Assembly: GCA_000320605.2 (NCBI GenBank)
Contig: KB445796.1
Span: 1,080,255 to 1,144,254, forward strand
Origin: Gelatoporia subvermispora B
Taxonomy: Eukaryota > Basidiomycota > Agaricomycetes > Polyporales > Gelatoporiaceae
Length of the DNA stretch: 64,000 nt
Direction: 5' to 3'
The notes beneath the pieces are model-generated. The model did not search any database. It saw only the letters and a list, made by a program, of their open reading frames with translations, and had not been told where the DNA came from. Below are positions 11,283 to 22,432 of this stretch, piece after piece. How positions within the stretch are numbered: the first letter of the stretch is position 1; every line of letters starts with the position of its first letter. The translations under genes were made by a program, and so were the position numbers.

Positions 11283-12651
11283 GCCGACTTGGCGGACGGA
11301 GGTTGGGTGGTACGGAAGAGGGGAGCTCTCTCAGATCAAACGAGAGGGAAAAATGCTGTGTGCGGAGAGAGGATGCGGCGGGTCATTATATGAGACATTG
11401 AATTCGGAATAGCCGCAAATCCGAATAGCTGAGGGGCTGACGGTGTGACTAGTCGGAACATGACCTCGGAAGATGAGTATGAGCTTTTATGGCATATTCG
11501 GAATTGATGAGCGCAGAGGGCTCGGGGATGCCAATGGGAGGCGGAGGGTATCCAAACAGAAGTCCGGCTCTGCCCATTGCTGTCTGAAACCCACTCAACT
11601 CACTTCGTCCTCAATTCCGAATGCATGCTCCGCCTCTGCCAACTCTTGCCTTTTTCAGCTTGCCGGTGACAGCCGCTGACCAAAGCGAGTCCGTGTGACT
11701 CTGACACATCCCGTCACGTGCCTCTCTTTTTGTTTTTTGCGCCCAGCCCGTTCGCCCGCGATGCTGGCCCCAACCTCCTTTGACCGCCCGTCAACCTCTT
11801 CAGACAAATGTTTGGCCTGGCTTCGTTCCGCTGCGACGGTCTTCTTGATCAGCCTCGCAAGTTCTCATGCCCAACTGACATTCGCCGCTCTTCTATCACG
11901 GCGTCAGTGGCTCTCAATATTCGGAATTCGGCACAGGCCTCTGTCTCATGTCGTCGCTTTCCGGAACTATCATCAGTCTTCCGTGCGTGCGATGCTTCGC
12001 ATCTGCTCTGCATAGCATGGACACGATTTTCTGCTGCATGCTCTCGTACGTTAGTGCCGTCGGCCGTTCCTCCTACGGCTGCCTCGCTCGCAATATTGCC
12101 TTCGGCCACAACGCGGCCATAGTGGGCAACGGTGACGTACTGGCTGCGCTGCGTTGCTTTAGTGCTCGAAACACTTCTGGTACTTCAATTTACTGTCCGA
12201 CCTTCTCGGCCTTCTCCATTACTTGCACGGTCCCGATGTGCTGCGTATGGGCAATACGTCACAACTACATATTTTTGTCATGGCGGTGCCACCTGTGAAT
12301 GATCGTCGTGGAGGACACGGCATGGCCTCGACTTCATGGGCCGTACCCTCGGGCGGCCATGACGGCTGGTATTGCCCTTCTCGTCGCTAGATGCCTCAAA
12401 GCGGGACTCGTCACGGTCTGTACTGAGGTCATGCGTCGGCGTCCCACGGGCCCGGAAGCAGTGATCGGAATGGTGCTGGTCTCTGGGGAGGTCTTAAGGC
12501 GGCGATCTTACGGGGGCCCGCAGTCAGTGCACTCGGAACTGCTCGGATAATCGCGTGAGAGTCCGATGACGGTATTCCGAATACCTGCTGAGACGAAGCT
12601 GCGTAAGTAGCCCCATGAGCTTACAGCTCACAAGTTCATCGTGGGTGAGCT
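11283..12651. promoter_or_regulatory. SSU1 upstream region with repeated TTCGGAA motifs
   Basis: No splice-consistent gene was recognised in this 1.37-kb stretch. TTCGGAA or its complement TTCCGAA occurs at 11403-11409, 11497-11503, 11615-11621, 11920-11926 and 12575-12581. Several copies are extended into palindromes, for example GTATTCCGAATAC at 12572-12584. A further copy lies in the last SSU1 intron at 9961-9967. Five copies is far more than chance for a 7-mer (about 0.15 expected in this length on both strands). They could be binding sites for a regulator of SSU1 or decayed repeat tips. Confidence 0.45.
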
Positions 12652-13009
12652 ATGAGTGAGCAATTGCCACCACTTGATCCAACAAATTTCAAGTACAACG
12701 ACTACTACTTTCAGCTGAGCTACGAACCAATGACTTTTTCCTTTATGGCGTCAGGATTTTCTTCATTGGCTCTATCTTCGATACTTGGTGAGTCTGTCAT
12801 TGCGACGCAGTACACTCAATATAAACCATTGGTCCAAAGGCAAGGCGAGGTTTGTAAGTGCATGCGTGACTCGATGCCTTGCACGCTGGCTTCTTGAGGC
12901 TCAGATCAGGATCGTATACCGATCCGGTGAGATACTGACAAACCAACGGACATACTATTCGAGCTGGATATCACTACATAAGTCAAACATGAGCGTTGCG
13001 GACGGGTGA
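12652..13009 (+). CDS. Possible small hypothetical protein, doubtful
   Basis: An ATG at 12652 opens a frame starting MSEQLPPLDPTNFKYNDYY, followed by a hydrophobic stretch. A plausible intron (GTGAGT donor near 12788, acceptor near 12840) would join it to a basic segment reading to about 13009, where another GTGAGT donor occurs before the 3' end of the kinase gene on the other strand. I recognise no family and the 3' end is undefined. It may be a remnant of a membrane protein gene or noise. Confidence 0.2.
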
Positions 13010-13111
13010 GTACTACAATATACAACGGGAGTACCGACGGGTAGAAATCCAAATCCTGTCCCCCGAGAACCTACTCTTACAGCAAGATTGATACTGCCAA
13101 TCAATGACGTC

Positions 13112-14392
13112 CTATCCTACGCCGGGAAATTCGCCTGGTTCAGAACCCAGAGATTGCAGTATTACAGCAAACGCGGGTCTCTTTCCAGGGTCCTGATGCC
13201 AGCAGCGTTTCATAAGTCCCCAGATACTATCCGAGAGACCAAGCGCAGGGTTCACACATGGTCGATCAGGTCTGATTCCTTTCAAGACGCGAGGGATGAC
13301 CGCATACTTCGAGATGTTGCGGAATGGCTTTTCCGAGGAGAATATCTGAGTTCGAAATCACGATTAATCACATACAGATTTTGATCGCTCAATGGTTCGT
13401 CGCACCTCGATCGCTGTCATGGCAAACGCATAGACATCGCTGTACGTTGTTCTGACAGTCTTTCCGTGGAATTCATCGGGGTCGAAAAGTTCTGGGGCCA
13501 TCCATCTTGTGGACCCTGTTAACTCGGTGTCCGTCTCAATCTTGTCCTCGTACGTGAATGATGATAGTCCGAAATCCGCTATGCGCGCGATTCCGTCTTC
13601 GTCGACAAGTACATTTGCCTACCACGAGAGAGAAAGATTATCAGGACTGTGACACATATGTTCCAATATACGTACGCCTTTGAGATCTCCATGCACGACA
13701 CCATTGTTGTGGAGGTGATTCATTCCAGTAGCGATGTCCCGCAGCTGAATGAGGGAGTTAGTCGTAGCTACACGGTTTTATTGTGTGATTGTCACATACG
13801 AGCTTGACTCTATCAGCAGAAACATACACTCCTAGATAGTCATTGACCGTGCCCTGATTCATCCAGTCGTACACGATGTACAAAGTGGACAGATAATTGT
13901 GGACGCCTCGAAAGGAGACTATGTTCGGGTGGTGAATGTATCTCAATATGAATAGTTCCCTGTAGATGTACTGCGAGCTGCGAGATTAAACACCAAAATG
14001 AATCGTATTAGTACCCTCACTTTGCGCAATCGAACTCCCTCTGTGCTACTAGGCACATGTCTGAACTTCTTCAACGCAACGTCATCGCCCTGGTATTTGC
14101 CTCGACGAACAGTAGCGAACCCTCCCTGACCATCTATTCGAGAGAGCTCGATATTGGGCAAATCAAGTGAGATGATATACGACGATGGAAGCAAATCTGT
14201 CATCTGGCAGAGCTTGCGGATAGTGTCACAAAGTTGCGGTCGGAGGGGATTGCCGTCCTCTGTGATAGCTAAGGTCTGAGATGGTAATTGGGGGAATTTA
14301 TGACACACTACATGCTAGACGTTAGCAATGCTTACCTCGTCTAGGAGAAGTATGACACAAGGGACACAACCCGGTGTCGTCCTTCGCTCCAT
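13112..14392 (-). CDS. Protein kinase, TKL-like, basidiomycete-expanded type
   Basis: Six exons on the minus strand (14336-14392, 14021-14275, 13800-13970, 13676-13744, 13406-13618, 13112-13345) give 332 aa in consistent phase. Kinase motifs are all present in order: glycine loop GQGGFATVRRGKY, ATP Lys in VALKKF, helix C region YRELFILRYIHHPNIV, catalytic loop VHGDLKGANVLV, DFG in IADFGLSSF, MAPELF, the SDVYAFAM helix F segment and RPDRP...CWHQDPGKRP. HGD in place of HRD, together with the overall pattern, resembles the large tyrosine-kinase-like kinase families of Agaricomycetes. Substrates are unknown. The 5' end is uncertain. Upstream minus-strand DNA to about 14,900 stays open and has an acceptor at about 14413 and an upstream 50-nt intron-like segment, so the protein may be longer. 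Confidence 0.8.
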
Positions 14393-15053
14393 GCCCTTGA
14401 TGTCGTTCACAATGAGATGCTGTGATGCATGCTAATATACATGTAAGCCTGAGGGTAGTAGACGAGTGTAGAGGATCTGATCAGGTACCGGGTGGATACG
14501 TGGCACTCGTAAGGCATCTCCAGCTGCCCTGAGCCCAGAGAGCATGAAATTTCCCAATACCGAGACTTGATCCTGACCACTTGCGTGCTCTAGGTCGCCG
14601 ATATTGACTTTGCTCACCCCTTCGCATCTCGAGATACAGTATGGATTAGCTGAGATCGCTGCTATTGGAGATAGGTCTCGATGATAAAGCAGGGTTCTAA
14701 AGTCCTCTGTATCCAAATAGTTCGGGACATAAGTGCTGCAGCCTGCTCCAGGTATGCCGGGAGGCGCCTCTGAGAAGCCCATGAGGGCAGACACACACGT
14801 GACTCGATAAGGTGACATAGTCGGCTGAAAGTCGCAGCTGAGCACAATAGGCGCCGAGGTGGTTTCTACCAGGTAAGGTCAGCGTCCTTATTTGGTCGGT
14901 CCTCCGGGATCTCACGTGGAGAGAAAGCGGTGTAATTACGCAAACAAGCGCCCGTCGGAACAGTGCCCCAGGAGGGCCGGTTCAGCGCTCATAGCCTGTC
15001 TCAGTCCCCAACCACTATTTTGGTCGACGACGCTCGACAAACTGTAGCTGAAA
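14393..15053. promoter_or_regulatory. Head-to-head region between kinase and PEX5
   Basis: This 661-bp stretch separates the kinase start from the PEX5 start. The minus strand remains open over about 14432-14860, with intron-like boundaries, so it may contain 5' exons of the kinase rather than only promoter DNA. No recognisable domain is visible in that extension. Confidence 0.35.
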
Positions 15054-17516
15054 ATGTCTTTGCAAGGCCTAATATCTGGTGCGGAGTGTGCAGTACCGTT
15101 CAATCCATTGTCGCAGGTGCTCAAGCACACTGAGGGGGATCGGAGTCTGCAGCAGGTAGGTGCTGCGTGTGCGGAAGTAAGCATATTGGTCGAGCTGACG
15201 TTCATGCCAGGACAGAGTTGCTGGACCCTCCTCTTCACGAGTAAGTAGTAATTACTGTACATCCCGAATATGGTGTTGCTATCAGATTGCTCACAATGCT
15301 GTGCACCTGGATAGCTTCACCACCTACCCACGACTTCACAAGCATCAGGTTCAGAGCAAGATCTGGCACTTGCACGACAGTTCTTCGAGGGTAGGGCAGA
15401 CCATGGTGGCTCTGGGCCTGCCTTCAACTTCCAGCGTCACTTACCGCCACCCGAACTGGGACGCTTTTCCGATGCACCCCTACCCGGATCCGATCTGCAA
15501 CACGCATGGAGTAACACGCAAGCCAAGGATCCCGCGTTCAGTCGCTTTAAGCCAGCGGATTTTAGCTCTCAATCTAACGCAAACTGGGCAAACGAGTTCA
15601 ACGTGGCCCCCGGTCCTTCTGCGTCGCCTGCGCCAATGCATATGCAGCAGAATAATTCATTCAGCCGGCCGAATTGTGAGTATAGCACTGCACCTGACCC
15701 TTTGTACTGCGCACTCAAATCGCTCTGTTGAAGTGTACATGCCCTCCACCACGTCTTACAATCCAATGACCGCCGGTATGATGTATCAGCCCAACCCTCT
15801 ACAGGATGCGAGCAGAGGCAAGGGAAAGAGCCGCGAGATCGACTTCGACGCCGCATTCGAGCAAGCCACCACTTTTCTTTCGTCAAGCCGTACGGAGAGC
15901 GCGCGGATTACGGAGATACCCGACGGCGTTGAGGAGCTCACCGATGTCCTACAAAGCTCACGGTTGACTGACGACGACGTGGGTCAGGCTACAGCTCCCC
16001 TTGGCACCGACTTCTCTGTGTGAGTCAGCTTCCTTTACTCGCATTATAGGTGTATTGCTTATTGAGCACTCGGGTTCAAGGGTGTGGGACGAGCTCCAGA
16101 AGTCATCGAATCCTCCGCCACCGGAGGACATCGGCCGTTGGGAGGCTGAATTCAACGACCTCATGAGCAAGAATCGCGAAGAGGATTACGATTATGGAGC
16201 GATGATGCAACAAGCATACGAAGACGGCATCCTAGAGCACCCTGATCTTCGGGACTCGGTGAAGTTTGATGAAGAGGGATTGCCTATCCTCGGGCCATAT
16301 GTATTCGGTTCGTGATTACATTCACTATCGGTTGATGTAAAGTCTGAGGCTTGCTCGTTCATCAGAGGAGAACAATCCGCATATGGTTGCGCATTCCAAG
16401 CGGGCGTCTTTGCAAGACGCCAAGGACCTTCTAGCAAGGAACGGCTCTTTAACTGAAGCCGCTCTTCTACTGGAGGCGTGCATCCAGCAAGGTGACCTCG
16501 GCGAAGGTGGCTACGAGGCGTGGATCCTACTGGGAGAAACCCGGAGCATGGACGAGCGCGAGGAGCAGGGTATGCGCGCCCTTCAAGAGGGTGTCAAGAT
16601 TGCGGAGCAGGCGGGGGCCCGCGGCGAGGGCATGCTGGTATGTCTCCCCGCTTTACGATCAAATCACCTATTGAGTGCGTTCTTCTAGCCACTGGCGATC
16701 TCCTACACGAATGAGTCCTACGAGCGTGCGTCGTATACAACGCTACTGCGTTGGCTGCGCGCGCGCTTCCCCGAGTTTGCGATTCCGCAGGAGGCGTGGC
16801 AGTCGCTCGGCGAGAACGCGTGGGCGTCGCACGAGCGCGTCAAGGACGCGTTCCTCGCGCTCGCGCGGGACCAGTATGGACGCGGGGAGATGGATCCGGA
16901 CGTGCAGATCGGCCTTGGTGTCCTCTTCTACACGAACGGCGAGTTCGACCGTGCGAAGGATTGCTTCGAGGCTGCGCTAAGCGTCAGGCCTAAGGTGAGC
17001 TGAGTTGGGTTGGGTTGGGTCGCGATCCGTACACGCTTGCTGATGCAGATTTCTTAGGACTATCAATTGTGGAACAGGCTGGGTTCATCATTGTCGAACG
17101 GTAACCACCCCGAGGACGCGCTTGGCGCTTATAGGGAAGCCCTGCAACTGCGGCCCACATACACGCGCGCGATATATAACGTTGGTGTAGCTTGTGAGTA
17201 TCGGTTCCTGCCCATCTTGGACATCAGTTCACCAATATACTTCTATTCAGGTCTGAATATTGGCGCACATAAGGAGGCCGCAGAACACTTCTTGAGCGGT
17301 TTGGCGATGCAAGAAGCATCGAAAGGCGAGAAGAGCGAGCAACTCTGGACTACGCTTCGTCGGACATTCTACCAGATGGTGAGTCTCGTGTTGTGTTGTG
17401 CCATTCTCATTATTCACCTTCTGATGACCTGTACACAGAATCGACCTGACCTTGGTCAGATCGCTACCTCCGGTGCTAACCTTGAGCAGTTCCGCAAGGA
17501 AGGATTCGATTTCTGA
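15054..17516 (+). CDS. PEX5: Peroxisomal targeting signal 1 receptor PEX5
   Basis: Ten exons (15054-15155, 15211-15240, 15315-15675, 15734-16019, 16081-16307, 16366-16637, 16689-16994, 17058-17193, 17251-17378, 17439-17516) give 641 aa with every phase consistent. The N-terminus MSLQGLISGAECAVPFNPL carries the conserved cysteine (Cys12) used for monoubiquitination and receptor recycling. The middle is unstructured with aromatic motifs (WANEF, WDELQ, WEAEF) that contact Pex13/Pex14. The C-terminal half holds tetratricopeptide repeats, for example AWILLGETRSMDEREEQGMRAL, IGLGVLFYTNGEFDRAKDCFEAAL and LWNRLGSSLSNGNHPEDALGAY, which bind the SKL-type C-terminal signal. It ends in a conserved short tail after a helical linker. 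It imports matrix proteins into peroxisomes. Length is typical for the family. Confidence 0.93.
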
Positions 17517-18193
17517 GTATCTAACATTGTATATGTATTACTAGACTTTTATGTATGTTCTACCACCAAGCTATGCTATATCGCTCTGCGCGGTGTTGCG
17601 GTAATTTGTTGAGACGTCATTGGAGAAGTCTAATGCCGTTATATGTGCTGTCAAGCTGCTGCCATCAATTGCTTCGCGTAATTCTCAATTCGATGGCAGT
17701 CCCGGTAAGGCTTCTACCGCGTGCATGATCAGCACCATGATCTTCATCCGGACCGTCCATCTGGAATGGTTCCTTGTGGCTGTTCTCCAGTGAGGGTCCA
17801 GTTCTAGGAGCTGTGGGCCATAGCTGAGGTCCTCACACAATTCATCGACGAAAGATCTGAACATGAGACTCGCGCAGCGCCGATCATGACAATTGTCAAC
17901 TTCCTCTACCCCCCTCCCCCCCCCCAAGATTATTGCGATGATGCGATGAGGATCAAAGGCCCATGGACAAAGCCTAAATAATCTGAACAACTCATTGTCA
18001 TTGCTACAACACCTATATTTCTTAATAATGCTCTTCAAGTCGGCAACCCGTGATTCGAAGTGCGACAGTCGGGGAGATCATATATGCTAGGCAAACTGAA
18101 ATCAAAGCAACTTGAGCAGCATGCAATTCATCGAATCATCCCCGTCTGATATTACAACCGCCACAACTATCCCACCTTTCATAGGCACCTCGT
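17517..18193. other. Convergent intergenic region after PEX5 and the SDR gene
   Basis: PEX5 and the dehydrogenase converge here. A 117-codon open frame on the minus strand (17685-18038) crosses a poly-C/poly-G tract near 17913-17926 and has no recognisable motif. It could be a fragment of a decayed gene, but I cannot support it. Confidence 0.4.
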
Positions 18194-19427
18194 CTACAGC
18201 CACACCTTATTGCCGTGGTGCGACACAAACGCGCCCGTATCCTCAATCGTGAGCTGGTCAATTACTGCGAGAACCATCCTCACGGACTGCTCTGGCTGGA
18301 TCGGCCGGCCGTCCCACCCGGGTGCTGCGTTCTTGAAGCGCTCGATCATCTGCCCAAACGCCTCCAGTTCCTCCGGGGACGCTGTCCACCATTGCTCATC
18401 AGCTACATTACCCTCGAAAAAATCACATCCAAGAAATGAAGACGGATAACAAACTCGAAAAATGGGAGGTGGCAAATGGGGGCGGAGGCACTCACGAGGC
18501 TTCTGGGCCGTATCAACGAGCCCGGGGCTGATAGAGGCGAAGAGGATCCCCTCGGCCTTGTATTGAGCAGCATACTTCGCAATAGCGAGGTTGAGGGCGG
18601 CCTTAGAGATCGAGTACGGCGCGGAGATCACGTATCCAGCCTCCACAGTAAAGGCAAGGTCGCCGACTCCGCTGCTGATGGCGATCACCTTCTTGGTGCC
18701 GCCAGCGCGGACGAGCGGGAGAAACGCGTTGATCGTGTGGATGACGCCAATGACATTTACTTGGATCTAAGAGCACGTGTTGAATTTCGACCGAGTCAGC
18801 CACCATCCAATGCATGAAGAGCCCTTGATGGCGACGAACAAATTTGTGGATGTCCTCTTCGAGGAGGGCTTCCTGTCCTTGGGGACTTGGTCACGATGAG
18901 AGACAATCCTTTGACATATGAAGGTGATGCTAAACTCACTACCCATCAAGCGTGAGCATATTGCGCTCCGGGTCCATGTACGCCGCATTATTGATCAAAT
19001 AATCAAGCGTGCCGCCCGTGGCAGAAGCAACCTCGGCAGCCGCAGCCTGGCACCGCGCACGCGTCAGGCACTTTCATCGGTCAGTAGCAGAGGAGCTTAC
19101 CTTGAGCGCGGCGTGGTCGACAATGTCGGCCTGAAGGACACGGATGTTCGGGTGCTGCGTGCTCAACGCGAGCAGCTGCGACGCGGTGTGCGTGTTGCGG
19201 ACGAGCGCAAAGATCTGGTTGAGCGCGTCTTTGCTCTGTCCCGAGTGTGAAAGCGGAGGTGTATTAGTATGAAATGTATAGCGATAGAGTGGTGCTGCGG
19301 GGACGCACAAGCTGACGGACGAATTCGAGCTGTGGGGGGGTTCGTCAGGCTGTCAAATATGCAAAGGCGTGACATAGATACGTACACCAATACCACGGGA
19401 TGCACCGGTTATGACGTAGGAAGGCAT
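18194..19427 (-). CDS. Short-chain dehydrogenase/reductase, NAD(P)-dependent
   Basis: Seven exons on the minus strand (19386-19427, 19309-19329, 19101-19235, 18940-19046, 18840-18885, 18496-18766, 18194-18381) give 269 aa, the usual SDR length. It starts MPSYVITGASRGIGLEFVRQL, with the TGxxxGxG dinucleotide-binding motif at residues 7-14. The NNAA motif follows in LDYLINNAAYMDPERNM. The catalytic triad is present as Ser in IAISSGVGD and Tyr/Lys in YSISKAALN. The substrate is not predictable from sequence. Homologues of this type in basidiomycetes are usually left as generic Rossmann-fold oxidoreductases. Exon 5 is only 46 nt and was placed by phase and family pattern (LDGYPQGQEALLEEDIHKF). 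The intron before it uses a GTGAGT donor in preference to an overlapping GTAGTG. Confidence 0.86.
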
Positions 19428-21015
19428 GTCTGCTTTCTCAATTCTTAGCAAGTTCTGGAATATGTGTTGAGAGAACAGCTTGGCGAACGTTGTCTATAAT
19501 CCGCCATTTATACTACCCCCGGCTCTAGACTCGCGGCGCCCTTTGCCTGCGTCCCCGACTCTCAAGAGGCCGCGACGATCGCTCTCGGATTGGTGAGCCT
19601 CTTTCTAATTTTGCAAAGCGTCCCGCCACACGAGTACATCGTTGATAATCCGCATTGCGCAAGATGGCCAAAGGAGGAAATCCCGACGAAGGGGATTATG
19701 TCAGCAATACCCCGACCCGAGTCGGGGACGATGGAGAGTGGCTCGAGGCAGCGTGTACACTGGGACCTGCAATGGTCATCATGGTATCACGAGGTCGCAC
19801 TGAGCCGGTGAAGTGCCCGCTAAGGGCGTTGAAAGAGGTTCTGAGGCTCGAAGAGGAGACTCGGGAGAGTGGGACTAAAAGCGGCGTCAGTGCTCGGCAA
19901 TATCCGTGCGAGGTGAAGTGTGCCGCACAGCAGGAGCGAACGTGAGCCCTCTGCCTCCCTCTGCTCCTACGGCTATACTCGATACAAGAGACCTTCGTGG
20001 CGAATTCTATATGGTGTCTATATTGCTCGATACATCGTACCCGTCGGACTTGAATTGTCGGTGTCTGTGAGGTGCAAAGGGGTCCTCCGATTCGTGTCTT
20101 CCTCTTACTACAGACTGGTCGTGGTGTGTAACTGCTGGGATTCCTACTGCTGTGGGCTTTCTGTTGTCTGAATAAGGACCAGCAGTGTGCGGTACACAGG
20201 CCTATTCTTGTCAAGCTGTCCGGCTTGGTTGATTCGGTACAAGGCACCATCTATACGGTATCCGTCACATAGCAGCGGTCTGTTGCGGCAGGCGCACAGG
20301 CACTTTCCTGATCAGCCACCCTCACCGAGGAACCTAGTCAGGAGTTCTAGTCGTGAACAGCTCTCCGCATCAACACAAGTATATCCAGCCCAAAGGCCTA
20401 TACCCGATCAAGGAAGCGGGTGCAGTCGCTGCGCTGTAGGCACAGAACCGTTCCGAGATGGATGAAGAACCGGAAAGCAAGCCGAGACTTATGCTCTTGA
20501 ATCCCTGGAGGCTCCGTATCGGCTCAACGCCGGCGCATCGAGCTCGTTAGGCAGGGGGTAGATAGTGGAGCACCACCTCCGGCTCCACATCTTGAACGCG
20601 ATTACTAGATTGTAGTTTACTGAGCAGGCTCGTGATACCCCACGGGAAAGGCAGTGGTGCGAGAGGTATCCCGGTGCTGTATCGGTAATCTCAACACAGA
20701 GACAGACACTCCCGTTGACTGTTCAGCTTCTTGTCATGAATCAGCTCTGAGCCATGCAGGTGAGATCTTACTTGACTATATGCGCTTCATGGTTTGCTTC
20801 TGGGGCAGGCCGATCTCTGAACGCTGAAGCTCGAAAACGCAGCTCTGGTGCAGACGTGAGGGGCTCACTTACACCAAGGCCCGCTGTGGTGTTTAGTCTT
20901 CGCCACCGTTTGCACCACCTGCCACATCCAAATATACATCGATTATAAGTAGCACCCACACCGTCCACATACCAAACACACTACCTAACCTTTCACGAAC
21001 TTGTTACGACACGCA
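19428..21015. other. 1.6-kb gene-free interval
   Basis: Only short, motif-free open frames occur here and none carries splice signals leading to a family-like protein. I see no tRNA, long repeat or transposon end. The right end (about 20,930-21,015) has a small run of A/C-rich sequence upstream of the next start codon, consistent with a core promoter and 5' leader. Confidence 0.4.
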
Positions 21016-21464
21016 ATGTCCTTTGCACGGCAGCAGCACAACGACGAGTCACCCCAGAAAGAACAGATAACCGAGGGCCTCAACACGCCCCCAAACACGA
21101 GTGGCGGCTTTGGTGACCAGAGTGCGGGCGTCACGGGTGGCATTGTCTACCAGAGCGGCAGCCCGTCTGTAGATAGCCCAGGCGTCCATACAGACCATCG
21201 GTGGGATGAAGATACTGATATGGCCGGGAGCGCGCCCTCCGGTGCAAGGGATGACGGCGGCGAGCAAAATCTCGACAAGGCCTCACTGGGCCAGCGCCTG
21301 AAGGGTGAGTGCGGTGTTCGGGCCTCCAAGCTTCAAAAACAGTGCGTCATAGATAACTTTGGGTTCGCCTCTCAGGGACTACAGAGAAGGTTGCAGGGCG
21401 TGCGACATGCGATGCGCGCCTTACGACGCGTGGCGAAGCCCGTAAGGTCAGTCTGGTCGAATAG
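21016..21464 (+). CDS. Small hydrophilic Gly/Asp-rich protein
   Basis: Two exons (21016-21304 and 21376-21464, GTGAGT donor) give about 125 aa beginning MSFARQQHNDESPQKEQITE. The protein is highly hydrophilic, with Gly/Ser/Asp-rich stretches, and has a short conserved-looking motif after the splice (LKGTTEKVAGRATCDARLT). That motif resembles the repeat-like tail of small stress-induced fungal proteins of unknown structure. No signal peptide or membrane helix is seen. A GTCAGT donor at the very end (after ARK) could create a third short exon with a different C-terminus (about 4 residues). The family is not firmly identified. Confidence 0.55.
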
Positions 21465-22432
21465 CGACTGCCTCATGAGCGTATGTATTCACCTGAGTAC
21501 GATTGCTAGGTCGGAGGTCTGTGAGCTGCTAGAGCGAGTGTGCGTGATTACACACGAGTATATGGCGAGGTGCTTTCTTCGAGTGAACCACTTGTCTTTG
21601 ACAAACACGGTTTGTGGAATACATGCCTCCTGTCCCAGCCTCCTTCATTGAGATCTTCCTCATTTTCGGAAAGAGAATATATATGCGTGTGAATATGCAA
21701 CGGATCCTGTCGTGGGCGCCATGATCACAGTTCTGTTGTCTCCGACTTTCCCTGAATGTTGTAAGAGTCACGGATCGAGCTATCATCCAGTATCGTTGGC
21801 ATCGCAGAATAATCCTTATAGAGAACACTTGGACGGAATTGTCGCGGAGCAGCAGCTGACAAGAACTCAGGAAGACGGAAGACGGCTCAGAGTCCTTTCG
21901 ATAGCATATTGGCGCGTGCTTGGTGGCTGGTTGGCAGATAACGAGCTAGGGGGATTTATTCTCCAAGCTAATAGTGAGCTCAGGCTTTCCTTGAGGGGTT
22001 GCTCGTCGGCGTCGCGTCGCATTTGTGCTGCCCGTCGGTGGTGATGATGGTCATGAGTGAACCGACGCGCGAACCGGACGACACGATGGCGAGCTCGAGC
22101 CGAACCCACAGGTACGCGACTACAAGACGCGCTCAACGGCTATCTCAAACTACGGCACTGCGATTGGCTGCACGGATTAAAATGCAGCTATAATTGCGCA
22201 ATTGACATCGATGTGACGACGACTTGACGAATACCGGACCGCGAGTGCAGCGTGCAAAGCATCCGCTGAGCCGTCCGCTGAGCCGCCCCGAGCCTGGCTG
22301 GGGTCATGTTACTCTGCGTGTCCCGCAAGAACGTTTGCAGTTTTCACAATCCAGATCGCTGCCAGTGATCGATATAGGGCACCATGGCCTCGGAAGTCTT
22401 TGCGCCTCTTCCTCTCTCCACCACCTCCTGCC
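21465..22432. other. Interval upstream of ILV3, no gene seen
   Basis: About 970 bp without a supported gene. Open frames on both strands lack motifs and splice logic. A tandem pair of short repeats (GCTGAGCCGTCC / GCTGAGCCGCCC) lies at about 22265-22290. The ILV3 promoter is presumably near the right end. Confidence 0.4.

Noticed and set aside
14936..15262. Minus-strand frame opposite the first PEX5 exons
   Set aside because: Some segments look protein-like, but PEX5 exons on the plus strand explain the openness.
17685..18038. 117-codon minus-strand open frame after PEX5
   Set aside because: No family resemblance, crosses a poly-C/G tract, no splice partners.
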